Source: Azadirachta indica (taxonomy: Eukaryota; Streptophyta; Magnoliopsida; Sapindales; Meliaceae). From it: a stretch of 64,000 nt of DNA. Both the position numbers and the translations under genes were made by a program. Positions within the stretch are counted from its first letter, which is position 1. The number at the start of each line of letters is the position of its first letter. The notes under the pieces were generated by a model, which was not told the origin of the DNA, did no database searches, and saw only the letters and a list, made by a program, of their open reading frames with translations. The stretch is from assembly GCA_022749755.1 (NCBI GenBank), contig CM040445.1:11987182-12051181 (forward strand). The letters are read 5' to 3'. Shown here in pieces: positions 34,055-45,223 of the stretch.

Positions 34055-37001
34055 TTACTTCAGAACACTTTTGCCAAACTTCCGTAAGCTCTCCATGACA
34101 GTTTGAATTTTATCTGAAATAGAAGAGTAGAGGCACCTCCTTGCTGCTTCATCCAGTCCACAAGGCGAAGTGCTGGGCCATCCGATGCTAGGAAGCAATG
34201 AATCACGTGAAGTAGAAATTGCCATCTGTCTAAGTTTCGGAAGGTCAAATTCTATTGGCTTGCCAACAACTATGTTAATTCTCTTATTAAATAATGGAAT
34301 TGGAGGCCTTTTACCAAACAAAAAGTTCTCAGGCATCACCTGCAAGTCGTTAAGCAAATACGAAATGAACTAAAAAGAACAATAGAGCAATTTTCATGAG
34401 ATCATGCTCTTAAAGAATTAACAGAAAAAACGCACTGAGTTTGTAGGTTCAGTTTTTTTTTTTCTTTTTTTTCCTTTTGCCTTCAAAATAGAAATCAAGC
34501 AATCCAAGACGGCAGTATTTGCTAGTAATTATTATTTGTTTTAACTGGAAAGTAGTATATGGAAAGAGCCCAATCTAAGATGGCAACATTTCTAGAAATT
34601 ATTATTTACTTTAATTGGAAACTGATAAATGCGTCGACAATAGCCAGTCCTTCGGCACAATCTGGCTTTGCCCATACTCCTTTACTACACAGAACTTAAA
34701 TAAATTATTTAATGCATTTGTAATACTTTACTTCTGTGTGCCAAGACTAATAATTTCTTTTGACCACAAGATTTCTTAAAAATTGCATCAGATAGAAAGC
34801 TAAATCAATCTAAAACATTAATCCCCAGGTCATAGTTCAATTGGTGAATAAAAAGACAGTTATTTCATTTGGTAAAATTAAAAAAAAAAAAAATCAACAA
34901 GAAATTACCTCTTCCAAACCATGATGAACAATTGGCAAAACTATTGGTGTGACTGGGGCACGAACAATGAGACTAGCAGTTCCCCATTTCAACCGCTGAA
35001 TAGGTGCATCTACTTGTGATACTTTTCCTTCAGGAAATGTGTGTAACTGTCCATGGGAGAAAAGAATATAATTAAAACTACTACCAAGAAGGCTTTCTGA
35101 ACAAACCAAATAATCTGACAAAATCACAATGGAAAAGATTCTAAAACTAATCCATCAATACTTCAGTTATTGGCTAGTAATTGAATAGTGATCTGTAACA
35201 ATTGAGAGGTACCCCAATACTGTTTATTTAACAAGGCAGCAGTCCATTTGTTTACAAGTTACTGATTAATCTCAAAAACAAAAATCAACTCTCAGTTTCA
35301 AACCTAAGTTCCTTTCATGATCATGCTGAACTAATGCAATATTGAGCTCTACAATCAAACTTGCACTAACTCAAAACCAGGGAACCTTAGAACCAGACAT
35401 TGGAACATACTTGCATTTTGCACTAATAGTATATTGTATATATAATATTCAATAATCCTCAATTCTTGTGTCTGCAATAAACCAAGGAACTTCCTGATCT
35501 CATTCAGAAAGCAAGGGAAGGCAGGAAGGTCATGCCCTCGTATCATGCATAACCATTTAAACAACTCTATTCTGTTGAGCCGCCAATCAAGAAGAAAGGC
35601 AAAGAAAATGATGGGAAGATATGAATTTCAAGAGCTCCAATCACAACCAAACTAACCCCACATTCATTAACTAAATCACACCAAACGACAATTTTCAAAC
35701 CCTAGAAACTGTAAATTCACAAGACCTGTCCTCTTGGAAAAATTTCAATGCATCTTAAAATGGGGAACATTTATCAGAATTGGCCAAAGGGAAGTCAACA
35801 ATTTGTCCAAGATGCAGAATGCAGTCATGATCAAAGAACTGTTGAACAAAAATAGCCCCAACAACTTAAAAGAAAAAGAGGCCATCCCAAACACAGAGAG
35901 AGAAAATACCCATGCTCCATCACTTAAGCGCTCAAGAGCTTCATTCATGTGTTCTTGATAAATTCCACCACCCCTTGTAATAGGTATGCATTTGCCTGCA
36001 AGTTTACTTTTATTCAGTGACAACAGCTTGCTATAAAAAGTCTGTGATAACATTCAGCTAGAGCTATTAAGAAACTTATTAAAGATGATGATGATGATAA
36101 TGAAAAATAACATTTGCAAAGTCTTCTTTCATACTAGCAGGCTAAAATAACAATAAAAAATTCATAGAAGCAAGGAACTCCAACCTCATGCCACTTAATA
36201 AATGGTGAAAAACTTGACAACTAACTCATATTTTTTTAAACGGACAATCACTTAGAAATAAGATTAACATTCAGTTTATTTAATATGGATGTGGAAATAA
36301 AAAAACTTGCTTGGGAGGAGAAGATAAGAGTCATGTTCTATGCAATTGCTAGATATAAATAATTTCAAAAGTGCTTCTGTTGTTTTCTTGATTCAAAAAT
36401 TATTGCAGACAATGTAAACACTAACAGCATAGACACTAATAAGATGAACATAAACACTCATAAGAAGAAGCATCATTCATATCTATCTGGAAAAAGCCTG
36501 AAACTCAGTATTCATTCAAAGCTGATGGAGAAAACAGAAAAATATGTGCCACGAAATTTTTACATGCCTAGTCGGAAAAAATAAGACAGGATTGAATTTT
36601 TGAAGCAAATATCTTCAGCAGCAAGCACCCATCGGGCCAATTTTGCATCCATGGTTGGAAAACCTCGGAACCCCCACATAACAGGATCATCCAACCTGTT
36701 CATTTGCTTAATGATATAAATAAGTTGTACAAACATTTAATTTGTTCCAAAAGGAAGTAACAGAAGAGAGAAAGAAAGAGACCGGGACAGACGTGGACAT
36801 GTGATTGCTAACGGTGATAAGGGGAACTCCACGGGGTCTGGATCGCACAAGATGAAGTAGAGTATCAGCATTATGAACAGATGTAGTGTTTAGAACATTG
36901 GCCACAGCCTTCACAAATGCTCCAACAGCCACGATCACTATCTTCCTTGGTATTCCTCCCATGTGGTTCGCTCTTGCTGCCCATTCCATTGTCCTTCCCA
37001 T
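34055..37001 (-). CDS. Tafazzin-like lysophospholipid acyltransferase
   Basis: PlsC/LPLAT-fold membrane acyltransferase of the tafazzin family. Animal and yeast tafazzin remodel mitochondrial cardiolipin; the Arabidopsis homologue (At1g78690) acylates lysophospholipids and phosphatidylethanolamine. Exons from 5' to 3' on -: 37001-36793, 36695-36568, 35995-35910, 35046-34909, 34339-34055, joining in frame to 281 residues. The catalytic HX4D motif (NHMSTLDDP, His67 to Asp72) is split by intron 1. PITRGGGIYQEHMNEALERL and HTFPEGKVSQ follow, then VTPIVLPIVHHGLEEVMPEN. A hydrophobic N-terminal stretch (IVIVAVGAFVKAV) follows the start. Intron 2 has a GC donor (CTAG/GCATGT), because only this joint gives RLGKCIPITRG. 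Intron 1 uses a weak donor, GTCTGT. Confidence 0.9.
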
Positions 37002-37640
37002 CCCTTATTCCTCTAATTTTCCTTTTCCAATCCGTGCTGTAATCTAAAACTAAAATATTAGCAAATGCTTATCTCCAGTTTTCTCTAAATTAAAAAAAAA
37101 AAAAAAGAAAATTTCCTAGTTAAAATTCTTCAGCATTTTCTTAGTTTAACATTAACACTTCTCTTCTACATATATACAAATTTCTATTTTGCAAATATAG
37201 TGACTAATCTAACAAAAAAAAAAATAAAAAGAAAGTGTAAATTACCTTTTCTGATCACTGCTGCATCTATTTTCCATGATTATCACCTGAAAGAACAAAA
37301 AATTTTAACTTGTCAAAATTTTAAATGATCAGAGAAAAAAAATAAAAATTAATTTTGATCAGAGAAAAAAAAAAACGAAAAACTGCTCAACAGTTAAGTT
37401 CGAAAATTACTCAGTATCACATTAATTGAACAAGAAAATAGAGATATGGAGAATCAAAAAATAAAATGCAAATGAAATGAAAAATAATGAAAAAAAATAC
37501 CTAGAACACATAAGAAGCGTCAGCATGTTCCCGCAAGTACAAAGAAACGACCACGTTTATGCGAGAGAACGAAAGAAAAATAGTTTGGGGAAGGTAGAGA
37601 TCGATCGCTAGAGAGAAAAGAGCAAGGCGGCCGACAAATC
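37002..37640 (-). promoter_or_regulatory. Candidate 5' UTR region of the tafazzin-like gene
   Basis: On the - strand, possible donors (AAAGGTAATT near 37244, TCTAGGTATT near 37500) and a GC-richer leader around 37510-37640 suggest one or two untranslated exons upstream of the ATG at 37001. The exact joints are uncertain. Confidence 0.35.
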
Positions 37641-38029
37641 AGGTAAGGAATGTAAAAGAACCCAAAACGATAACGTTTTGTGGTTTATAAACCAACTAAC
37701 GTTTTCATGTTGGGGACAATTTCTGCGCGGGTTCTAATGCGAGCTGCATTAATTTTCCACGCCAAAGGGGCATTTTAGTCCTTTGATCGAGACAAGTTGT
37801 TTTAGCCTCGTTGGGTTGGGCCAAAGTTTGGTCTAAATGTCAAGCCTTAAAACTATCAATTGGACCCAAGGTTATATGTGAACCGTCATGTACGGCCTTT
37901 TTTATCCATTGATTATCGACCCTAACACGGAATTTTATATAGATGGTCCATAAATATCACATGAATATTTAATAAATTGAACAACAAAATTCGGTGTAAA
38001 ACATTAATCCTAAAATTATTGTTTCTAAT
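37641..38029. other. Intergenic, probable promoter of the tafazzin-like gene
   Basis: Mixed composition up to about 37900, then AT-rich. No gene seen. Confidence 0.3.
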
Positions 38030-38443
38030 ATGTTTGATGGATTACAGGATTATTTGATAAAATTTTTTAAATGAAGTTTTTTGAAATAGACTTTTTATGC
38101 GTAAAGTTTTTTAAGTAAAGTTTTTAATAAAAATTTATTAATCGTTTGATTATCACAAATAACTTTTAAAAAAATTTAAATGATTACTTTATTAGACAAA
38201 TTTTTAATTAAAATTTTTAAAATAAAGTAAAAAATATTTTAAACAATTTTATTTTTAAAAAAAATTAAAAAAACTCTATTATCAAAAATTCAAATTTTGG
38301 GTGTCTTCTCGTAAAAGAAAAAAAATTTTTTTAATTCTTAAAATTCCTTCTTCAATATCAACCAAATAACATAAAAAAATTCAATAAAATTTTTTATCAT
38401 TAAAAAACTCTTTTGACAAATAAAAAAGTCAAACCAAACGAAT
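38030..38443. repeat. AT-rich MITE-like repeat, copy 1
   Basis: About 410 bases clearly related to 60830-61247. Shared blocks are AAAATTTATTAATCGTTTGATTATCACAAATAA (written here only as its two ends: AAAATTTATTAATCG and TTATCACAAATAA), CTTTACTATTAAAAA/CTCTATTATCAAAAA, TTTTTATCATTAAAAA and ACTCTTTTGnC. The right end ...GTCAAACCAAACG, inverted, resembles the left end TTTGATGG, so short terminal inverted repeats are likely. No target duplication is certain. Confidence 0.6.
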
Positions 38444-40026
38444 ACTGCATCTATTGTCTTTCTATTAATACGTGTAAACTAATAATTTTTCATATATTAT
38501 TTGATATCAACTTTGCGAAGTATATTGAATTTATTTTTTTTATAAGTAATAATTGATGTATAATTAAGTTAGTTTGAAAAGCTCTTCTTGCAATAGAAAG
38601 TGTTTTCATGAACCATGAGTATGTTAATGTTCTTTGTTCTTGAGATGTATTTAGATAATTTTTAAAAGCATTTTTGTGATGTTTGGTTGATCATCAAAAT
38701 CTAAAATTCAGATTTGAGGGATATTTAAATGATTTTCAAAATCATTTTAAAAAATTTATTTGAAATATGAAATAACCAAAAAAAATTTTCCTTTTCTAGT
38801 GAAATTACATCAAAATTGTGTAATAAAAATTAAAAATTGTACTATCAAATCTAATTAATTTTATGTCACAAATGAAAAATCTCCTAATAATTTTCTTAAT
38901 ATTAGTAAAAAATTCGTGTTATAATTTTTAGAAAAATTTTAAAAACTAAAATGTTAGTTCATTTTATCACTTCAATTAGTTGTCACACTTCTTGAAATCA
39001 ATACAAGAGGATTAGTGTCAAACATATTTCATACAGGGATGCCTCAAAACCCTTTATCAAACATATATCTTTCGTATTAAAAATAGTTAGATAAAATATA
39101 ATAATTGTCTCAATAAGACTATTTAATAAAATATTATTTCATAAATTTTTTAATTTCTAATTATTATTACAAATGTTATGATTATTTAATTTTAAAATAG
39201 ATATTCATGTGACAAAAATTGTAGTAGATAGACATACATATAACTTCACATACACACACACACCGTATAATTTTTCTATTTTATGGACATTCACATATTT
39301 TAAACTTAAATTTGAGTAAGTATACCTAAAGTTAACCTATAAATAACTTTGTTCTAAGTAAATTAGCACTAATTTAATAGACTTTGTGCAAAACAACACT
39401 AAATATACATAAATTTTCTCAATTTTAAATTTTAAAAACAAAGACATCGCCTTATAAATACATAAATATATATGCATATAATAAAAGTTATATATTAGCA
39501 AGATTTTCCAAACAGTCAAATAAATCTTTAGGAAATAATTATCAAAAGTTTATATATCATAGCTAGCATTAGTAAGAACTTGCAACGAAAGTTTTGAACG
39601 CATGTGCATGTGCATGTGCAGCTCATCAAATGTGTATCCGGCTACATGGGATCGTTGCCCTAAACTTTCCGGCCAAGCAATTCAAGAATTAATTTCATAA
39701 ACAAAATGAATGGTAGATTAATCCACAATTGGGATGTTTTTCTATCCGACATGTCGAAATGATGTGTGGGAAATACATATGTTTTGAATTTTTTTTTTTG
39801 TTTTTTAGTTGACCAAAGGGTGACTTCTGTTTTTCTACCTTTCCATATCATGAAAGGTTGGGAAAGTCGGCAAGAAAGGCTTCTTCCATATCATGAACTT
39901 TAGAAAAAGGATATGAAATTAGCATGAAATTTCCTGGAAGGTTCAAGCAAGCAGCTAGCCGAAACATTTGTATATTAATCAGCTACAGTTCAATTTTCTA
40001 AGCATTCTAAATTTTCTGAACTCTTG
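38444..40026. other. Intergenic, AT-rich
   Basis: No gene seen. A short (CA)n run lies near 39250-39262. A TGCATG-rich tract (GTGCATGTGCATGTGCAG) lies near 39604-39621, upstream of the TIR-NBS relic. Confidence 0.35.
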
Positions 40027-41762
40027 ATGGCTTCTTCTTCTGCATCGTCTGCCAGTAATTTTCCTCCAAGAAAGTATGATGTTTTCGTCAGTTTTAAAGG
40101 CGAGGACACCAGCGAAAACTTTATCAGAGATCTTTACACAGCTTTGTCTAAAAAACAAATCAAAATTTTTACTGATTACCAACCATTCAGAGGAAACGAA
40201 ATGTCACAAACTGTTGACAGAGCAATTGAGGCATCCAAAATTTCCGTTGTCATTTTCTCAAAAGGGTATGCTTCTTCCGTTTGGTGTCTTGATGAACTTG
40301 TAAAGATTTTGGAACACAAGAATAAGCATGGACAAATTGTGATACCAGTGTTTTATCGTGTTTATCCATCGGATGTAAAGAATCAGACTGGAATTTTTGG
40401 GGATTCATTTTTGAAGGTTAAAGAGAAAAGGTCAGACAAGCTGCAGAGATGGAGGATTGCTTTGAGGGAAGCTACCAATTTGCCTGCAGCCTTTGACTCT
40501 CATGTCTTGAGGTAACTTGTTCTCGTTACCATTGCATGAAATCAATATATATATAGAGGAAAGATTTTTGAAGTTAATAGATGGAAATTTTTTATTCTTA
40601 ATTATTTTCGTACTTGAAATTTCATTAAGTATCCTCTTCATTAGAATTGGCTATTGGCATTTAGTTGAAGTTTCAATAAGTATCCTCTTCACTAGAATTG
40701 GCTATTGGTATTTAGATAAAAACTAACTATATTTGCCTTTTTGTTCAAAGTGTACTTATGATTATTTTCCTATTTGTTAGGCCAGATGCTGTGCTTATAG
40801 ACAAAATTGTTGAAGAGATTTCGAAGAAACTAAACAAAGAGTTTCAAGGTAAAGATCTTAACAAAAATTTGATTGAAGTAGAATCTCACATTCAAGAGAT
40901 TGAATCATTATCAAGTTATGGAGCAATACATGTTTACACTTTAAGCATGTGGGGCATTGGTGGTATTGGCAAAACAACAATCCCTTTGGCTACTTTTCGA
41001 AACATTTCTATTCATTTTAATGACTTTTACTTTATTCAAAATGTTAGAGAAGAATCAGGAAAAAAAAGGTGGTTTAACTCAGTTGCAATGAAAACTTCTT
41101 TCTATGTTATTAAAAGAAGGGAACAACAAGAAAGCTTTTAGTTATTTTTATGATGTGACTCACTTTGAACAAATAGAATTCTTAATAAAAATTCTTGATC
41201 GATTCCTAAAAGATTAATTATAATAACAACAAGAAATGCACGAGTTCTTCAGAATGTGGAGTGAAAAATATACATAAGGTAAAGTAATTAATTGATGTTG
41301 ATGCCTTTAAGCTTTTTAGTAGATATGCCTTTGATTAAAACTTTCCCGATATAGGTTATGAAAAATTGTCCAACAATGTAATAATATATACTCAAAGGAA
41401 CCCGTTAGTTCTTAAAGTTTCGGGACGTTTTTCTATCTGGAAAGGGTCAAGAAGAATGGACGGTACTGAAAATAAGTTACGATGACTTAAATGATATTTT
41501 TCTAAAAATTGCATGTTTTTTTAAAGACAGGATAGAGATTTTGTAATAAGAACCCTAGATGCTGGCTTTTTCACAGAAATAAAAATAAATGCTCTTATTG
41601 ATAAGTGTCTCCTAGTGATATCAAACAACAAGTTAACAATGCATTATTCGGTGCAAGAAATGGGACGACAAATTGAAAGACAAGAATCTATAAATGCACC
41701 TGGAAGACGTGGACGGTTGGGGCATGATCGGAATATCTACGAAGCTTCAACATATGATAAGG
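40027..41762 (+). pseudogene. TIR-NBS(-LRR) immune receptor, broken in the NB-ARC
   Basis: Plant TNL-type receptor; TIR domains of this group are NADases that signal cell death. Exon 1 (40027-40511) carries a complete TIR domain: KYDVFVSFKGEDTSENFIRD, SKKQIKIFTDY, and SKGYASSVWCLDELVKILEH with the catalytic Glu90 kept. Exon 2 starts at 40781 (PDAVLIDKIVEEISKKL) and has a good P-loop, WGIGGIGKTT (about 219-228). A stop at 41139-41141 then ends the frame, giving a possible TIR-P-loop protein of 281 residues. Beyond it, fragments of the NB-ARC survive in several frames (ITTRNARVLQ, GYEKLSNNVI, NPLVLKVSGR, NALIDKCLLVIS, LTMHYSVQEMGRQI). The region ends at a donor after YEASTYDK (41762). No LRR is seen. 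A truncated TIR product could still be made. Confidence 0.85.
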
Positions 41763-41853
41763 TAAGCATTTCTTTTTAGAGATTTATATGCAGATACTTG
41801 TATAAACTGATATGTCACAAAATTTTCTAATGGAGGTTCTCTTTTCTATATAG

Positions 41854-42282
41854 GTTGTCATAGAGAAAATCTTCGTAATCACCAACTTCACCCTAGAAAT
41901 TTTCTCAGCTGTTTTTGACCAGCTTTCTTCTGCGCATAAACCTCAATATGCACTCGTCAGTGTGGCATTGTCATTTGCAGCTTTGCTTCTGTGCATCTTA
42001 GAGCTAGTTTACAGAGGAAGAAAGGAAAAAGTTACATTGAAATGGAGGAGTAAATTACCATGGTTCTATTTCCAATCTCAGTGCCACAAGCCTTTTGGAA
42101 ACTTAATGGATATAACGGGATTGATATGTGCTGTCTGTCAGTGTATCTTTACAACAATCAGCTTTAATTTTGTTCGACAGCAAGCTGATAATCCTGTCAA
42201 AATTTCTGCTTGGCCGATCGTTTTTGCTTCTGGTCTCTTATGCTCCAAGTTTTTAGAGAAGCCATACAGAGAAGAGGAGTAG
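41854..42282 (+). CDS. Terminal exon encoding a C-terminal membrane region of the TIR-NBS locus
   Basis: A well-kept 142-codon exon follows a TATAG acceptor and joins in phase 0 to the preceding exon (...YEASTYDK/VVIEKIFVITNF). It contains three hydrophobic stretches: ALVSVALSFAALLLCILELV, LMDITGLICAVCQCIFTTIS, and ISAWPIVFASGLLCSKFLE. Between them is a basic and aromatic loop (RGRKEKVTLKWRSKLPWFYF). It has no stop before its natural end, unlike the NB-ARC part. I do not recognise a named domain. It may be a membrane anchor fused to TIR/NBS proteins, or the end of an unrelated gene sharing the locus. It is not reachable in frame from the TIR ATG in this sequence. Confidence 0.6.
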   Translation, partial: VVIEKIFVITNFTLEIFSAVFDQLSSAHKPQYALVSVALSFAALLLCILELVYRGRKEKVTLKWRSKLPWFYFQSQCHKPFGNLMDITGLICAVCQCIFTTISFNFVRQQADNPVKISAWPIVFASGLLCSKFLEKPYREEE

Positions 42283-42856
42283 TTAGTTCATAAAATGTCT
42301 GCAAGACTAACATGAACTTACCTGTACATGATCTAATTGAAATAAATGAACCCAATTTTACTTAGTATTTCTCTAGTATTTGTTCAAAATCTATCAGTAG
42401 TTGTACAAACAAATAAATTAACTTTGGATCATTGCAAGGTAAATCGCAGTTGCAATTTGTATGCGGCCTATTCAAGGAGGTTAATCAACCATGCTTCTGT
42501 TCCTGCTGCTGTTGTTGGATGATGTTACCGAAATGCATTGACATTCAAACAGTTTACCTCGACGTGCTCTGCATCATCCTGTCCTGTTTCCAATTTCATA
42601 TCCCGGGGCCCTTCAATATCGTTGTCCTATCCAAATCAAAAAGGAAAATGATGGGTTGAGAAATCATCGAAGCAAACATTTTTTCATTTGGGAAACTAAA
42701 ATAAATGAGTAAGAGACTAAGCAAAGTGCAAGCCAAATTCTGTGGAGATTTATATTAAGTTTTTGTGATGTACATGTAAAGACAAATTACAAAAGTGAAG
42801 GGAGATTGAGATACTTACAATTGGGAGGATTTACAAAGAAAGAAGAATAGGCAACA
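42283..42856. other. 3' flank of the TIR-NBS locus
   Basis: No convincing coding sequence. The open frame at 42432-42659 has no family features. Confidence 0.35.
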
Positions 42857-42861
42857 ATATT

Positions 42862-44921
42862 TGATGAGGTTGTTTTCAAACCCATGAGGAGGAGCATGCA
42901 AATTGGATGCCAAGGCTTTCAACCAAATTTTCGGTGCATGTGAGTGAGCTTTCACCTGAGATTTCGAAGCATGAAATTGTTTTCAACACATTTGGAAAAT
43001 TGCCAAAGAAATTTGGCGCATGCGGACTTTTTGTATTTCAATAAGTTTGAAAAACTTATTCTTGGTGCCGCATGTGAAAGCGTGATTAAGTCAAAATTTC
43101 CTTCCCCTCCCCCTATAAATCGAAGAGGTTTTATCACATTTTTTTTCTTGAAGTTGGACATAATATCACTTAAAAAATATATTTATAAAAATTATCACTT
43201 ATCAACCTTATTTTATTTTACCGTTATAACTATTTAATAGAGTCAAGAGCAAAACTGTAAATTTAACAGATCATTTTAAATTCATTTTGAGATAATAACA
43301 TTTTGATTCCTAAACTTTAAAAAAAAATAAAAACATAATTTGTTTGATTCTAATAAATTAATCTATATTGTTATAGATAAAATTAAATGATATTAAATTA
43401 ATAATAAAAATACAAATTGATCATTAGGGTTTTATTTTTCACAAATTAATATACTGTATTAATAAATTAAATTAAAGATTAATATTATATTAATATTCTA
43501 GAAAACATGGATAATTCTAACAATAAAAATTTAATATCATATTAAAATTTTAAAAAACACATTCTAACAATATAAAATTTTAATTTAATAAATATAACAA
43601 TCCTTGAAATTATTAAAACTTAATAAAAATTTATTAAAACTTCCTCCAATCAAAATAAAATATTAAAGAATAAAATTAAAAAAAAATTATAAATATTAGT
43701 AAATTTCAAAAGAAAAGAATTGATTAACAAGAACTATAAATAATACAAACTAAATTTTCAAGCAAATAATGTAATAAATTACAACATATATATAACAATA
43801 ATATGCACATGTATGCGTACAATATTCTCAAAAATTAATTGACCTAATTAATTATTTCTAAAATTGATGATAAAATTTAATATATCTCATGTAATGCAAA
43901 CATATAATCGTCAAGTTTAAAATTAATTAACTAAAATTTTCACTATTTAAAAATATTTTTAGTAGCATTAAAAATTTAAAATTCATGACTTAGGCCTAAA
44001 AGTAGAAATATAAATTAAAAATAAGGTTAAAAATTAAGATATGACTTAGATTCTTATTTTGCATTTTTTTAAATTTTTTTTGTATAAAATGACGTTATTT
44101 TAGTAATAAAATTTGTAAAAAATAGTAATACAAATATTTTATACAGATATATGCAAATATTATATAATATACGCATTTGTACTATATTCTAAACAAATAT
44201 TATACACTCTTACTATATTTATATCATATATAATTTTATACTTAATATATACTTACCATTAAAATAGAATATAAATAGATATATTAATGGGTTATGTAGT
44301 TCATGTAGGTTTGAATGACTTTATATCTCTCTTTTATACTTACTCAATTTGACATAGAGAGGTTTTTTGGATTATTGTTTATTTAATCAGGGCAAATAGG
44401 TAATTGCATAGAATTTTATTACCAATTTGGATGCTAAGGACTAATTTGTTAATATAGTATAAATTAGTTCTAAGTTATTATTTTACCAAAATTTAAAGAT
44501 ATAATATTGTTATTCTATTTGAGTTGTTAGGGATAAATTTATAATTGTGATTAATATATTTTAACGGCAAAATAAAGTAGGGGCAGTAAGTGATCATTTT
44601 TGTAAAGATACTTTTCAGGTGATATTATGCCAAACCTCAATGGAGGAATGTGATAATACCTCTAAATAGAATACTTCTAATACCTAAGAAAGCAAGCAAC
44701 ACAGTGAGAAGAAGACAGATAGTGAGATTGAAGGAAAGGAGAGAATTGTATATCAAAATAATTATTTATTATTTTGAGAGTGTTCCTTAAGTTTTTGTTA
44801 TACTAACTTTTTGATACAATGTTTCGTGGTTTTTCCTTAAGGATTTTCCACGTTAAAAAATATTGATGTCTCCCTTTTAATTTTGCTTTATTATTTTCGT
44901 TGTACTTAATTTTTCCTAACA
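42862..44921 (+). repeat. 5' LTR of the copia element, split by an insertion
   Basis: Matches the 3' LTR in two pieces, 42862-43124 and 44663-44921, with a nested element between them. Without the insert and its duplicated target it is about 513 bases, against 541 for the 3' LTR. It ends TTTTTCCTAACA. The two LTRs differ at many sites, so the insertion is old. Confidence 0.9.
43125..44662. mobile_element. Non-autonomous Mutator-like element nested in the 5' LTR
   Basis: Terminal inverted repeats begin GAGGTTTTATCACATT on the left and GAGGTATTATCACATT on the right (read inward). Homology continues over roughly 130 bases, including CATAATATCAC. The 9-base flanks TAAATCGAA (43116-43124) and TAAATAGAA (44663-44671) are the target duplication. 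The intact 3' LTR has TAAATAGAA once at the matching place. The interior is AT-rich with no transposase. Confidence 0.87.
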
Positions 44922-44923
44922 AC

Positions 44924-44937
44924 TAGTATCATAATAT
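44924..44937 (+). other. Decayed primer-binding site
   Basis: TAGTATCATAATAT immediately follows the 5' LTR end and resembles the initiator-Met-type site TGGTATCAGAGC used by copia elements. Confidence 0.6.
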
Positions 44938-45223
44938 GTTCGAAAAAAATTATTTGTATCATTATTTAACTGGGGGTACTGTAGCTATCGATATTATAAA
45001 TGTTACTATTGAGAACTATATTAGTTTCACTGTAGTATCACAGGGCGATTCAGTGTAACTATCAATATTAAGGGTAATTGTAACTATTGTGTAAGGCTAC
45101 TATTGTTAAGTTGAGTAACTGTACCTAAGGATTGTTACTATTGCGAATGACATCACTATTTTGTAGGGCAGTTCTGTGTAAGACAGTCACTGTGCTAAAG
45201 GGAGTTTAGTACTGTAATAGATA

